Made by a program: the position numbers and the translations under genes | Shown here: positions 54,500-63,017 of the stretch, one piece after another | Numbering within the stretch: the first letter of the stretch is position 1 | Layout: every line of letters begins with the position of its first letter | Origin: Geobacter sp. SVR | GTDB lineage: Bacteria; Desulfobacterota; Desulfuromonadia; Geobacterales; Pseudopelobacteraceae | Direction of reading: 5' to 3' | DNA length: 64,000 nucleotides | Assembly (NCBI RefSeq): GCF_016865365.1 | Contig: NZ_AP024469.1 | Coordinates: 1,851,001 to 1,915,000 of the forward strand | Notes under the pieces: generated by a model | Databases searched by the model: none | Told to the model about the DNA's origin: nothing | Seen by the model: the letters and a program-made list of their open reading frames with translations, nothing else

Positions 54500-55363
54500 A
54501 TGCGGGTTCTGGTCATCACCGGTATGTCCGGTTCGGGCAAGTCCACTGCGGTCAGGGCGCTGGAGGACAACGGGTTTTACTGCATCGACAACCTTCCGGT
54601 GGGGCTTTTCAAGCGGTTCGTCGATCTGCTCGAAAAATCGGGAGAGGCCTTCAAAGGAGTGGCGCTGGTGGCCGACATTCGCGGCGGCGAACTTATCAAG
54701 GGCTACGAACATGTCTTCAAACAGTTGACGAAATCGGGGCACGTTGTCGAGATATTCTATTTCGATGCCACTGATGAAGCGCTGATCCGCCGTTTCTCCG
54801 AGACGCGTCGCCGGCATCCGGCAGCTGAAAACTGTACGGTCATCGAGGGAATCCGCATCGAGCGGGAGCGCCTGTCGGGCCTCCGCCAGATTGCGACACG
54901 TTCGATCGACACTTCGGAGCTGAACGTGCATCAGCTCCGGGAGCTGATTCTCAACATCGTCCACGGAAAGGCGCAGGACCATCTCTTCGTGATCGAGGTG
55001 CAGTCATTCGGGTACCGTTACGGGGTACCGCTGGAATCGAGCATCGTCATGGACGTGCGCTTCCTTCCCAACCCCTATTTCGTACCCGAGCTGAAGGCCG
55101 GCTCCGGACGCGACGATGCCGTGCGCGAGTATGTAATCGACGATCCCCGGACCGCCGCCTTCATGGACAACTTCTTTCCATTGCTCGACATGCTCGTTCC
55201 GGCCCACCGGCAGGAAGGCAAATCCTATCTGACCATTTCAATCGGCTGTACCGGCGGGCGGCACCGCTCGGTAGCCATTGCCGAGGCCACCGGCATGCAT
55301 CTGCAGACGCTGTGGCCGACGGTACGCATTACGCACAGGGACATAGAAAAGGGGCAGCAATGA
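54500..55363 (+). CDS. rapZ: RNase adapter/P-loop protein RapZ (YvcJ family)
   Basis: 287 residues. Walker A GMSGSGKS at 8-15, then FYCIDNLPVGL, and the C-terminal region with GCTGGRHRSVAIAE. In E. coli RapZ guides RNase E to the sRNA GlmZ and senses glucosamine 6-phosphate; in other groups its role is less clear. It is 2 bases from hprK and overlaps the EIIA gene by four bases (ATGA), so all three are translated together. Confidence 0.95.
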   Translation: MRVLVITGMSGSGKSTAVRALEDNGFYCIDNLPVGLFKRFVDLLEKSGEAFKGVALVADIRGGELIKGYEHVFKQLTKSGHVVEIFYFDATDEALIRRFSETRRRHPAAENCTVIEGIRIERERLSGLRQIATRSIDTSELNVHQLRELILNIVHGKAQDHLFVIEVQSFGYRYGVPLESSIVMDVRFLPNPYFVPELKAGSGRDDAVREYVIDDPRTAAFMDNFFPLLDMLVPAHRQEGKSYLTISIGCTGGRHRSVAIAEATGMHLQTLWPTVRITHRDIEKGQQ

Positions 55364-55752
55364 CAGGTTTGGTGCTGGTTACGCATGAAGGGCTTGCCGG
55401 AGCATTGCTCAAATCGGCTGAAATGATCGTCGGACCGATCGAGTGTTGTGAACAGGTGGAGGTGGCTCCGCAGGAGCGTGCCGAGGGAATCATGGGGCGT
55501 GTGGTTGCCGCCGTGGAAAAAGCCAGCGCCGACGGGGCGATCATCATGACTGACCTGTTCGGTGGTACCCCCTCCAATATGGCGATGTCCTTTCTGAAAG
55601 ATGGGCAGGTCGAAGTGTTGACCGGCGTCAACCTGCCGATGGTGATCGATTTCTGTTCGAAACGGGAACGGATGGGCGTTGGGGAACTGGCGACCGAACT
55701 GCAGAAGTGCGGCCGTGAAGGGATTATCAACGCCGGCGAATTTCTCCGGTAA
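55360..55752 (+). CDS. PTS EIIA component, mannose family
   Basis: 130 residues. Phospho-acceptor His9 is in LVLVTHEGLAG, and the family segments MTDLFGGTPSN and VLTGVNLPMV are present. It takes phosphate from HPr. No EIIB, EIIC or EIID gene is nearby, so it probably has a regulatory rather than a transport task. The start overlaps the rapZ stop. Confidence 0.92.
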   Translation: MTGLVLVTHEGLAGALLKSAEMIVGPIECCEQVEVAPQERAEGIMGRVVAAVEKASADGAIIMTDLFGGTPSNMAMSFLKDGQVEVLTGVNLPMVIDFCSKRERMGVGELATELQKCGREGIINAGEFLR

Positions 55753-55847
55753 TCCTCATTCCGGCGTGGCGGCGTTAAGGCGAGGCTGTTTTTCATGCCT
55801 CGCTTTTGTTGTGCCCGGCGGAGGGAATACGTTAATTATTGAGTGAT

Positions 55848-56654
55848 ATGCAACGAATGATGATAATTGAAATGGGATGGTTCCTGCTGTTGATGGTCTG
55901 CGCCAGTCTGGCCTCGGCGGCGGAACCGGAGGGAACGTTGCCCCCGGGCCTGCGGGAGCGCATCGTCGCCCAGTTTGCGGGACGTACTCCCCACGCCTGG
56001 TCCGAGAGGGTCAAAGGGGTGCGCACCAGGCTGAAGAGCAGCGATAACGTGATGGCGTTGACCCTGGATGCCTGCGGCGGTGGCCATGGTTCCGGCTTCG
56101 ATGCGGCACTGATCCATTTTCTCGAGAAAGAGGCCATTCCGGCGACCCTGTTCGTCAACTCCCGCTGGATCGATGCCAATCCGGAACTGTTCAGGAGATT
56201 GTCGGACAATCCGCTCTTCGAAATAGCCAATCATGGCCTGATGCACCGTCCCGCCACGATTTCCGGACGCAGTATCTACGGTATCGCAGGCACACGGAAT
56301 GCCGCCGAACTGGTGGATGAAATCGAGGGCAATGCCGACAAGATCTCCCGCCTGACCGGGAAGCGCCCCCGCTATTACCGCTCAGGTACCGCCTATTACG
56401 ATGAAGTGGCGGTGGAGATTTCCTGCAGTCTAGGGCAAGAGGTGGTCGGTTTCTCCATTCTGGGGGATGCGGGAGCCACCTACCGCCGCGATCAGGTCAA
56501 AAAAGCACTGCTGGCTGCCAGGCCCGGCGACATAGCCCTGCTGCACATGAACCATCCCGAAGGAGAAACCGCAGCCGGTGTGATGGCAGCGGTGCCGGAA
56601 CTGAGACGGCGCGGGATGCGCTTTGTCAAGCTGTCCGAATATGAATTGGAGTGA
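55848..56654 (+). CDS. Exported polysaccharide deacetylase-like protein
   Basis: 268 residues with a signal peptide (GWFLLLMVCASLASA). The NodB-type fold shows VMALTLDACGGG (metal-binding Asp in a modified first motif), FEIANHGLMHRP (H-x3-H type second motif) and the RYYRSGTAYYD third motif. It probably removes acetyl groups from a surface polysaccharide or peptidoglycan. The start is unsure: 55848, 55857, 55860 or a TTG at 55839 fit. It sits between EIIA and HPr genes, an unusual neighbour for a PTS cluster. Confidence 0.82.
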   Translation: MQRMMIIEMGWFLLLMVCASLASAAEPEGTLPPGLRERIVAQFAGRTPHAWSERVKGVRTRLKSSDNVMALTLDACGGGHGSGFDAALIHFLEKEAIPATLFVNSRWIDANPELFRRLSDNPLFEIANHGLMHRPATISGRSIYGIAGTRNAAELVDEIEGNADKISRLTGKRPRYYRSGTAYYDEVAVEISCSLGQEVVGFSILGDAGATYRRDQVKKALLAARPGDIALLHMNHPEGETAAGVMAAVPELRRRGMRFVKLSEYELE

Positions 56655-56737
56655 CCGGCCAAGGAGGCTTTCCCGGCACTTCCACATCAGGCATCACGGC
56701 GTACGAAACCAGGCATAACAAAGGAAACGACAGAGAC

Positions 56738-57004
56738 ATGCTTCAGAAAGAATTCACCATCGTAAACAAACTGGGACTGCATGCCCGTGCTTCGGCGCTG
56801 TTCGTAAAAACCGCCAGCCGCTTTGCCTCCGACGTCAAGCTGGCCAAGGAAGAGGTGGAGGTCAACGGCAAGAGCATCATGGGTATCATGATGCTGGCCG
56901 CCTCGAAAGGGACAAAAGTCCGTCTGACGATCGGCGGTACCGACGAAGCCGAGGCGATGCAGTCCATGGGAGAGCTGATTGAAAATGGATTCGGCGAAGA
57001 ATAG
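56738..57004 (+). CDS. ptsH: Phosphocarrier protein HPr
   Basis: 88 residues. His15 (LGLHARAS) accepts phosphate from EI, and Ser46 (GKSIMGIMML) is the HprK target. Both are intact. AAGGAAACG lies upstream of the ATG at 56738. It is followed after one base by ptsI. Confidence 0.96.
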   Translation: MLQKEFTIVNKLGLHARASALFVKTASRFASDVKLAKEEVEVNGKSIMGIMMLAASKGTKVRLTIGGTDEAEAMQSMGELIENGFGEE

Positions 57005-57005
57005 C

Positions 57006-58748
57006 ATGCAGCTGTTCCACGGTATTGCCGTCTCACCCGGCATTGCCGTGGGAAGACTGCGTGTCGTTGACCGCCGGAGGGTGCGGGTTGAGGAGTACGA
57101 GATTGCCCCTGCTGCCGTTGATGCCGAAGTTGAGCGCCTGCAGAATGCGGTGGAACGCACGCGCTCCGAACTGACCGCTCTCAGGGACCAGCTCCGGCAG
57201 ACCACCGGGGAAGAGCACCTGTTCTTCATCGAAACCCACCTGATGATCCTTTCCGACGAGCGGCTGTCCGGCGAAACCGCTTCCACGATCAGGACCGGCC
57301 TGATCAATGCCGAGGGGGCCTTGCGCCGCACCCTGCATAAATACCGCGAAATTTTTGCCGGCATCGAGGACGCTTACCTGCGCGAGCGCATCAGCGATGT
57401 GGAAACGGTGATCGAGAAGATCCTGCGCAACATGGCGGGCAAAAAGCACGCTCCGATCGTCCCCGAGGTCGGACAGACCGTGATCGCGGCCCATGATATT
57501 TCCCCGGCCGATATCCTGCAGATGGATCGCGACCGGGTGATCGGCATGGTCACCGAGATCGGCGGCAAGACCTCGCACGCCTCGATCCTGGCCAGGGCCT
57601 TCGAGCTGCCGGCTGTGGCAGGCGTCGAAGGGGTCACCGACGTGCTGCTGGACGGGGCGCCGGTCATACTGGACGGCCTGCGGGGCGAGCTGATCGTCAA
57701 TCCCGACCAGACGGTCTTTCTCGAGTACCTGCAGCGTAAACGGCATTACGAATACATGGAGTTCGAACGCCTCAAGCTGGCGGCGCTGCCTGCCGAGACA
57801 CAGGATGGCCGCCGCATCACGCTGAGAGGCAATGTCGAGGTTCCCGAGGAGGGGGCCTCGGTGCTGCGCCACGGCGGTGAAGGGGCCGGTCTCTACCGGA
57901 CGGAGATGCTTTTCATGAACCGTCCCGGATTGCCGGACGAGGAGGAACAGTATCGTATCTATGTCGCCATGCAGCAGGCGGTTGCCCCCCATATGCTCAC
58001 CATCAGGACGCTCGATCTCGGCGGAGACAAGCTGTTGAACGAAGCATCGGGCACGGCCGAACAGAACCCGGCCCTGGGAGTGCGGGCAATACGCTTGGCC
58101 CTGAACATGCCGGATGAGTTCAGAAAACAGTTGCGCGCCATTTTGCGCACCAGCGCCGCCGGTCCGGTCCGGATCATGTTTCCGATGATTTCGGGGCTGG
58201 AGGAGCTGCGCCGGGCGCTGGCTCTGCTGGATGAGGCCAGGCGGGAGCTGGATTCCGCCGGTATGGCCCATGACCGTGCCATCAAGGTCGGCATCATGAT
58301 CGAAGTCCCGTCGGCGGTGGTGGTGGCCGATCTGCTGGCCCGCGAGGTGGATTTTTTCAGCGTCGGTACCAACGATCTGATCCAGTACACACTTGCCATC
58401 GATCGTTCCAATGAAAACCTGGAGAATATGTTCCATCCGCTTCATCCGGCCATCCTCCGTTCGTTGCGCCGTATTGTGGAGGTTGCCCACGAAGCGGGCA
58501 TCGAGGCCTGCATCTGCGGTGAAATGGCGGGGGATCCGCTGTACCTGCCGGTGCTGCTGGGATTGGGGTTCGATGAGCTTTCCATGGCGGCGGCCTCCAT
58601 TCCGCGGGTAAAGCAGGTTCTTAGGCGCTGCACGATGGATCGGGTGGCCGAAATTGCCGAGGGTTGTTTTTCGTTTGCCACTGCCGGAGAGGCGGAGCTG
58701 TTCCTCAAACGTGCCATCACCAGGCATTTTGCTGAGAGCTTCGATTGA
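57006..58748 (+). CDS. ptsI: Phosphoenolpyruvate-protein phosphotransferase (EI)
   Basis: 580 residues. It transfers phosphate from PEP to HPr. The N-terminal domain carries the active His in GGKTSHASILARAFELPAVAG. The C-terminal PEP-binding barrel has GAGLYRTEMLFMNR, IRTLDLGGDK, GTNDLIQYTLAIDR and CGEMAGDPLYLPVLLGLG with its catalytic Cys. The start at 57006 gives the family N-terminus FHGIAVSPGIAVG. No GAF domain, so it is the sugar-type EI rather than PtsP. Confidence 0.96.
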   Translation: MQLFHGIAVSPGIAVGRLRVVDRRRVRVEEYEIAPAAVDAEVERLQNAVERTRSELTALRDQLRQTTGEEHLFFIETHLMILSDERLSGETASTIRTGLINAEGALRRTLHKYREIFAGIEDAYLRERISDVETVIEKILRNMAGKKHAPIVPEVGQTVIAAHDISPADILQMDRDRVIGMVTEIGGKTSHASILARAFELPAVAGVEGVTDVLLDGAPVILDGLRGELIVNPDQTVFLEYLQRKRHYEYMEFERLKLAALPAETQDGRRITLRGNVEVPEEGASVLRHGGEGAGLYRTEMLFMNRPGLPDEEEQYRIYVAMQQAVAPHMLTIRTLDLGGDKLLNEASGTAEQNPALGVRAIRLALNMPDEFRKQLRAILRTSAAGPVRIMFPMISGLEELRRALALLDEARRELDSAGMAHDRAIKVGIMIEVPSAVVVADLLAREVDFFSVGTNDLIQYTLAIDRSNENLENMFHPLHPAILRSLRRIVEVAHEAGIEACICGEMAGDPLYLPVLLGLGFDELSMAAASIPRVKQVLRRCTMDRVAEIAEGCFSFATAGEAELFLKRAITRHFAESFD

Positions 58749-59117
58749 ACAAGCCAAGGTATTTTGCCACCGAGAACATAGAGAACGTCCAACAATCTCG
58801 GAGAGTCTCAATTTTCTGATTAGCACCAGTCTCCCGCTTTAACCCTTCTCCCCGAGGACCCAAAATCGGGTCTAAAGGAGAAGGTGGCCGCAGGCCGGAT
58901 GAAGGGCAGCAGTGCAGCAATATTAACTGTTCCCTCCTCACTAGCCCTCTCCCTCAGGGAGAGGGAACCGTTTATCGCTTTAACGGGAGAACAGTTCTCA
59001 TCTGGTTCAATCTTTTAAGTGAGAATTATCGTATCTCGTTTTTGTAGTGTGGCTTGGCTCAGGTAGATTGGTTTTCTCTGTGAACGCTGTGGCGACCGCT
59101 TTTCAGGCTCCGATATC
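58749..59117. other. Gap of about 370 bases with REP-like hairpins
   Basis: No gene is supported. It contains CCTTCTCC ... GGAGAAGG (58841-58883) with an inner GGACCC/GGGTC stem, the phrase GGTGGCCGCAGGCCGGATGA, and CCCTCTCCCTCAGGGAGAGGG (58946-58966). These are typical of REP-like intergenic elements of proteobacteria and may also end ptsI transcription. Confidence 0.55.
58841..58966. repeat. REP-like composite hairpin element
   Basis: Two GC-rich hairpins joined by about 60 bases, as described for the surrounding gap. The second hairpin CCCTCTCCCTCAGGGAGAGGG is a 9-base perfect stem. Confidence 0.5.
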
Positions 59118-59906
59118 ATGACTATTCAGCTCTATTTTTCCATCCTCGCCTTTGTCTTCGGCGCCATTGTCGGCTCCTTCCTGAATGTCTGTATCTATCG
59201 CCTGCCCAGGGAGGAATCAGTCGTTTCGCCGCCGTCGCACTGCCCGCACTGCAACTACCGTATCCGCTGGTACGACAACATCCCGCTGGTGAGTTACCTG
59301 TGGCTCAGGGGGGCGTGCCGCGGCTGCCGGGCCGGCATCTCGCCGCAGTATCCGCTGGTGGAACTGCTCACCGGCGTGCTGACCCTGGCGCTCTTTCTGC
59401 GCTTCGGACCCACCCCAGCCTTTGCCGTCCTGTTCCTGTTCTGTTCGGCCTTGGTCGTGGTCACCTTTATCGATCTCGAGCACCAGATCATTCCCGACGA
59501 GATCTCTCTGCCCGGCATCGTGGTCGGTTTCGCCTGCTCATTTTTTCTGACCGGCCATACCTGGCTCAATTCGCTGCTGGGTATCCTGCTGGGGGGGGGC
59601 AGCCTGTTGCTGGTGGCCTACGGTTACCAGTTGCTGACCGGCAAGGAGGGTATGGGAGGGGGAGATATCAAGCTGCTGGCCATGATGGGGGCTTTCCTCG
59701 GCTGGAAGGCGGTTCCCTTCATCATTTTCACCGGGTCGCTGGCCGGATCCGTAGTGGGCATTACCCTGATGATCGTGCGCAAGAAGGATTCAAAACTGGC
59801 GATACCGTTCGGCCCCTATCTCGCATTCGGCGCGCTTCTTTTCATCTTTTACGGCCGACAGCTGATCCACTGGTACCTTACCGCAGGCATTCCAAGGGGG
59901 GGCTAG
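59118..59906 (+). CDS. pilD: Prepilin peptidase / N-methyltransferase (type IV leader peptidase)
   Basis: 262 residues, about eight membrane helices. The cytoplasmic N-terminal domain has the zinc cysteines CPHC and CRGC (the methyltransferase part). The two catalytic Asp are in VVTFIDLEHQIIPDE and EGMGGGDIKLLAMMG. It processes type IV pilins and type II secretion pseudopilins, including any conductive pilin this organism makes. Followed after 3 bases by a sensor kinase gene. Confidence 0.94.
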   Translation: MTIQLYFSILAFVFGAIVGSFLNVCIYRLPREESVVSPPSHCPHCNYRIRWYDNIPLVSYLWLRGACRGCRAGISPQYPLVELLTGVLTLALFLRFGPTPAFAVLFLFCSALVVVTFIDLEHQIIPDEISLPGIVVGFACSFFLTGHTWLNSLLGILLGGGSLLLVAYGYQLLTGKEGMGGGDIKLLAMMGAFLGWKAVPFIIFTGSLAGSVVGITLMIVRKKDSKLAIPFGPYLAFGALLFIFYGRQLIHWYLTAGIPRGG

Positions 59907-59909
59907 GCC

Positions 59910-61430
59910 GTGCGTCCCCTGCGCCCCAGCCTTACCCTCTCAATTCTCGCCTTCCTCAGCTGTCTGCTGTTTTCCGCCTGGCTCCTCTTCAGCCTGTTCG
60001 CGCTGAAAACCGCCGCCAATGATCTCTACGCCCAGAAAGCGCAGCACGCCCGCATGCTGCTTGCCACATTCGTCAATCAACTCCCGGAAACCATTCCGAC
60101 ATTTCCCGAAAGCGTGCTTCCGACCGATTCAGCGGCTGCTGCATATGTCCGTAAGCTTGCCGAAGATGCCGGTTTCGTCCGCCTGACACTGCTGGATGCC
60201 AACGGCAGGTGCATCTTTACCGCCGGTCGGGAGGAGGGGGATATCTATGCCCCCTTCTCGGGGTTGCCGGCAGGGGAGGGGGGCAGTTTCACCCTGCGCG
60301 ACAGGTCCGGAGTGGCCTGGGTCAGCCAGGTCCTCCGCAGCGATGCACCTGCCGGCAGGGCCGGCCTGATCCTTTCCCTGTCAGCCGAACAGGAACGGCT
60401 GCAGCGCTCCCGTCAGCTCTTTACGGCCTATTGCGCGATAGACTTCATCCTGCTGCTCGGTTTCGGTTCATTCATTCTGAGGCGTATCGTGGTGAGGCCG
60501 GTAAACCGGCTGCTGGCAGCCACGGAGAAAATCACCGACGGGCATTACGGTCAGAGGGTACAGGTGTCCGGCAGCTTTGAGCTGGTGCGGCTGGCCGAGT
60601 CCTTCAATGCCATGTCCGGAACGCTGCTGCTCAAGGAACGGCAGGTTACGGCTCACGTTGCTGCCTTGGAAAAGGCCAACGCCGACCTGCGCCAGGCGCG
60701 GGAGGAGACGCTGCGTTCGGAAAAGATGGCTTCCATCGGCCTGCTGGCAGCCGGAATGGCCCATGAAATCGGCACGCCGCTTGCCTCCATCATGGGCTAT
60801 GCCGAACTGCTCGGAGGGGAGGAGCCGAATGGGGCGACCGTACATGATTATGCCGACCGCATCTCCCGGGACTGCGCCCGTATCGACAGGATCGTACGCG
60901 GTCTGCTGGACTATTCCCGCTCCCGGGCCAGCTCTCTGGAGACGGTTGACCTTGGCCGGCTGGCAGCGGAGTCGATCGAACTGCTGTCCCGGCAGGGAGC
61001 CTTCAGGCACATCCACGTCAGCACCGCTTTCGAAGAAGGACTCGCCCCGGTGATGGCAGACCCCCACCAACTGCAGCAGGCCCTGATCAACCTGATGCTC
61101 AATAGTCGTGATGCCCTGGCGGAAGGGGGCAAGCTGGCTATCCGGGGCAAGGTTGACAACCAGGGTTTGTCCTCCGGCCGCAGCGGTGCGGTGCGTATCG
61201 AGGTGCTGGATAACGGTAGCGGCATACCGGCCGAGCACGTGAGCAGGATCTTCGATCCTTTTTTCACTACCAAGGCGCCCGGCAAAGGGACCGGACTGGG
61301 GCTGGCGATCGTTGCACGCATCATCGAAGGCATGGGCGGAAGAATCGCGGTAAAGAGCAGGATCGGCGCCGGCAGCTGTTTCGCCATCTGGCTGCCGATT
61401 GCCGCTGAACCGGCGGAGGAGCCACAATGA
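59910..61430 (+). CDS. Membrane sensor histidine kinase, NtrB/PilS-like
   Basis: 506 residues starting at GTG. Two membrane helices (about 8-32 and 168-190) frame a periplasmic domain, then HAMP (about 190-243), a coiled linker, HisKA with His285 (GMAHEIGTPLASIMGYAELL), and HATPase (LINLMLNSRDAL, EVLDNGSGIP, GTGLGLAIVARIIEGMGG). It overlaps the regulator gene by four bases. Signal unknown. The position next to pilD might suggest a link to pili, but no pil structural gene is in the window. Confidence 0.92.
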   Translation: MRPLRPSLTLSILAFLSCLLFSAWLLFSLFALKTAANDLYAQKAQHARMLLATFVNQLPETIPTFPESVLPTDSAAAAYVRKLAEDAGFVRLTLLDANGRCIFTAGREEGDIYAPFSGLPAGEGGSFTLRDRSGVAWVSQVLRSDAPAGRAGLILSLSAEQERLQRSRQLFTAYCAIDFILLLGFGSFILRRIVVRPVNRLLAATEKITDGHYGQRVQVSGSFELVRLAESFNAMSGTLLLKERQVTAHVAALEKANADLRQAREETLRSEKMASIGLLAAGMAHEIGTPLASIMGYAELLGGEEPNGATVHDYADRISRDCARIDRIVRGLLDYSRSRASSLETVDLGRLAAESIELLSRQGAFRHIHVSTAFEEGLAPVMADPHQLQQALINLMLNSRDALAEGGKLAIRGKVDNQGLSSGRSGAVRIEVLDNGSGIPAEHVSRIFDPFFTTKAPGKGTGLGLAIVARIIEGMGGRIAVKSRIGAGSCFAIWLPIAAEPAEEPQ

Positions 61431-62785
61431 CAGCCTCCGGGAAACACATTCTGATCATCGACGACGAGGAGAACCTGCGCCACATGCTGTCGGCAATGCT
61501 CTCCCGCCAGGGGTATCTGACCGACACGGCTGCCAATGGCGCCGAGGGTCTGCAGCGCCTGCGCGACAAAATCTACGATTTCGTCCTGTGCGACATCCGC
61601 ATGCCCGAAATGGGGGGCAAGGCTTTTCTGGCCGCGGCGCTCGAAAACCGCGTTGCCTCGCCGGTCATCATGATGTCGGCCTACGGGACCGTCGATACGG
61701 CAGTGGAATGCCTCACGCTGGGCGCCTACGATTTCATTTCCAAACCATTCAAAAAAGATGAAATCGAAATGGTGCTGAAGAAGGCCGAGGAACGGGAGCG
61801 GCTCAGGGAGGAGAACAGCCGCTTGCGGGCTGTAGTGGCCGGCACGAACGGTTTTTCCGGCATCATCAGCCGTAATTCTGCCATGACCGATCTCTTTTCC
61901 CAGATCCGCAAAGTGGCGGACCTGAAAACTCCGGTTCTGGTGCTGGGGGAATCCGGCACCGGCAAGGAATTGATTGCCCGGGCGATCCACGATGCCAGCC
62001 GCCGTTTCGCCGGGCCGTTCGTGGCGGTCAACTGTGGCGCTATTCCGGAAAACCTGCTGGAGAGCGAGCTGTTCGGACACCGGCGGGGAGCCTTTACCGA
62101 CGCATCCAGCGACAAGACCGGCCTGTTCGACCAGGCCGACGGAGGTACGCTTTTTCTGGATGAGGTCGGCGAAATGCCGCCGGCCCTGCAGGTCAAGCTT
62201 TTACGCGTGCTGCAGGAGGAGGAAATTCGTCCGCTGGGTGCCAGTGCCAGCCATACAGTGGATGTGCGGGTTGTTTCCGCCACCTCCCGCAATCTTGAGG
62301 CGGACAGCCGCATGGGGCGTTTTCGCGAGGATCTCTATTTCCGTCTGAATGTTTTTACCGTGCAGTTGCCCCCTCTCCGGGACCGCATCGACGACATTCC
62401 CCTGCTGGTCGATCACTTTGTCGCCCGTTGCGCAGAGACGATGGAACGGAGTCCGGTGCGCGTTTCACCGGAAGTCATGCGCCGGTTGATGGGCTACGGC
62501 TGGCCCGGCAACGTGCGGGAGCTGGAAAACGTGATCGAGCGCGGGATGATCCTGTGCGAGGGGATGATGACCGAGGCCTGTCTGCCGGATGCCCTGCGTT
62601 ATGCTGCCGGCGTTGCCGAGGCGGATGAAGACCTCTCCATCAAAAGGGCCGAGGATGCCATCGAACGCGACCTGATCCGCAAGGCGCTGCTGAAAACCGG
62701 GGGCAATCGGACCCAGGCGGCCAGGATCCTGGAGATCAGCCACCGTTCCCTGCTCTACAAGCTGAAGGAGTTCGGCATCGACTAG
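61427..62785 (+). CDS. NtrC-family sigma-54-dependent response regulator
   Basis: 452 residues. Receiver domain (1-~120) with Asp56 (DFVLCDIRMPEM). The AAA+ domain (about 140-375) has Walker A GESGTGKE, Walker B GGTLFLDEVGEM, and a GAFTDA loop at 221-226 in place of the common GAFTGA. The Fis-type HTH at the end is NRTQAARILEISHRSLLYKL. It activates RpoN-dependent promoters on phosphorylation by the preceding kinase. The loop change from Gly to Asp occurs in some activators; its effect here is unknown. Confidence 0.95.
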   Translation: MTASGKHILIIDDEENLRHMLSAMLSRQGYLTDTAANGAEGLQRLRDKIYDFVLCDIRMPEMGGKAFLAAALENRVASPVIMMSAYGTVDTAVECLTLGAYDFISKPFKKDEIEMVLKKAEERERLREENSRLRAVVAGTNGFSGIISRNSAMTDLFSQIRKVADLKTPVLVLGESGTGKELIARAIHDASRRFAGPFVAVNCGAIPENLLESELFGHRRGAFTDASSDKTGLFDQADGGTLFLDEVGEMPPALQVKLLRVLQEEEIRPLGASASHTVDVRVVSATSRNLEADSRMGRFREDLYFRLNVFTVQLPPLRDRIDDIPLLVDHFVARCAETMERSPVRVSPEVMRRLMGYGWPGNVRELENVIERGMILCEGMMTEACLPDALRYAAGVAEADEDLSIKRAEDAIERDLIRKALLKTGGNRTQAARILEISHRSLLYKLKEFGID

Positions 62786-62786
62786 A

Positions 62787-62850
62787 AGGTCGTTGAAAAA
62801 ACGGGCATCTCGCCGCCATCCTCGTCAGTCCTCTTGCTGCTTCGGCTGTA
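62787..62850 (+). repeat. Dispersed palindromic repeat, partial copy D
   Basis: AGGTCGTTGAAAAAACGGGC followed by ATCTCGCCGCCATCCTCGTC and AGTCCTCTTG matches one end of copy C (reverse strand) at most positions. The other half is lost or too diverged. It begins one base after the regulator stop codon. Confidence 0.7.
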
Positions 62851-62948
62851 CCTGCGCAATTGTGTCACTGCGGAGCAGGCCACTATGAAAAAAATGCATA
62901 GTTCGATTGCCCATGAAGATTTAAAGATTGAAAATCAAACGCTTGCGG

Positions 62949-62974
62949 TGCCTGCTTTTGCGGGCATTTTTTTT
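62949..62974 (+). terminator. Intrinsic terminator before the DsbC-like gene
   Basis: TGCCTGC, loop TTTT, GCGGGCA (one G-T pair), then eight T. It probably ends the kinase-regulator transcript. Confidence 0.75.
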
Positions 62975-63017
62975 GCTTACCATCTGCAACGTCACTAACC
63001 GTTCGAGAGGAGCTACA

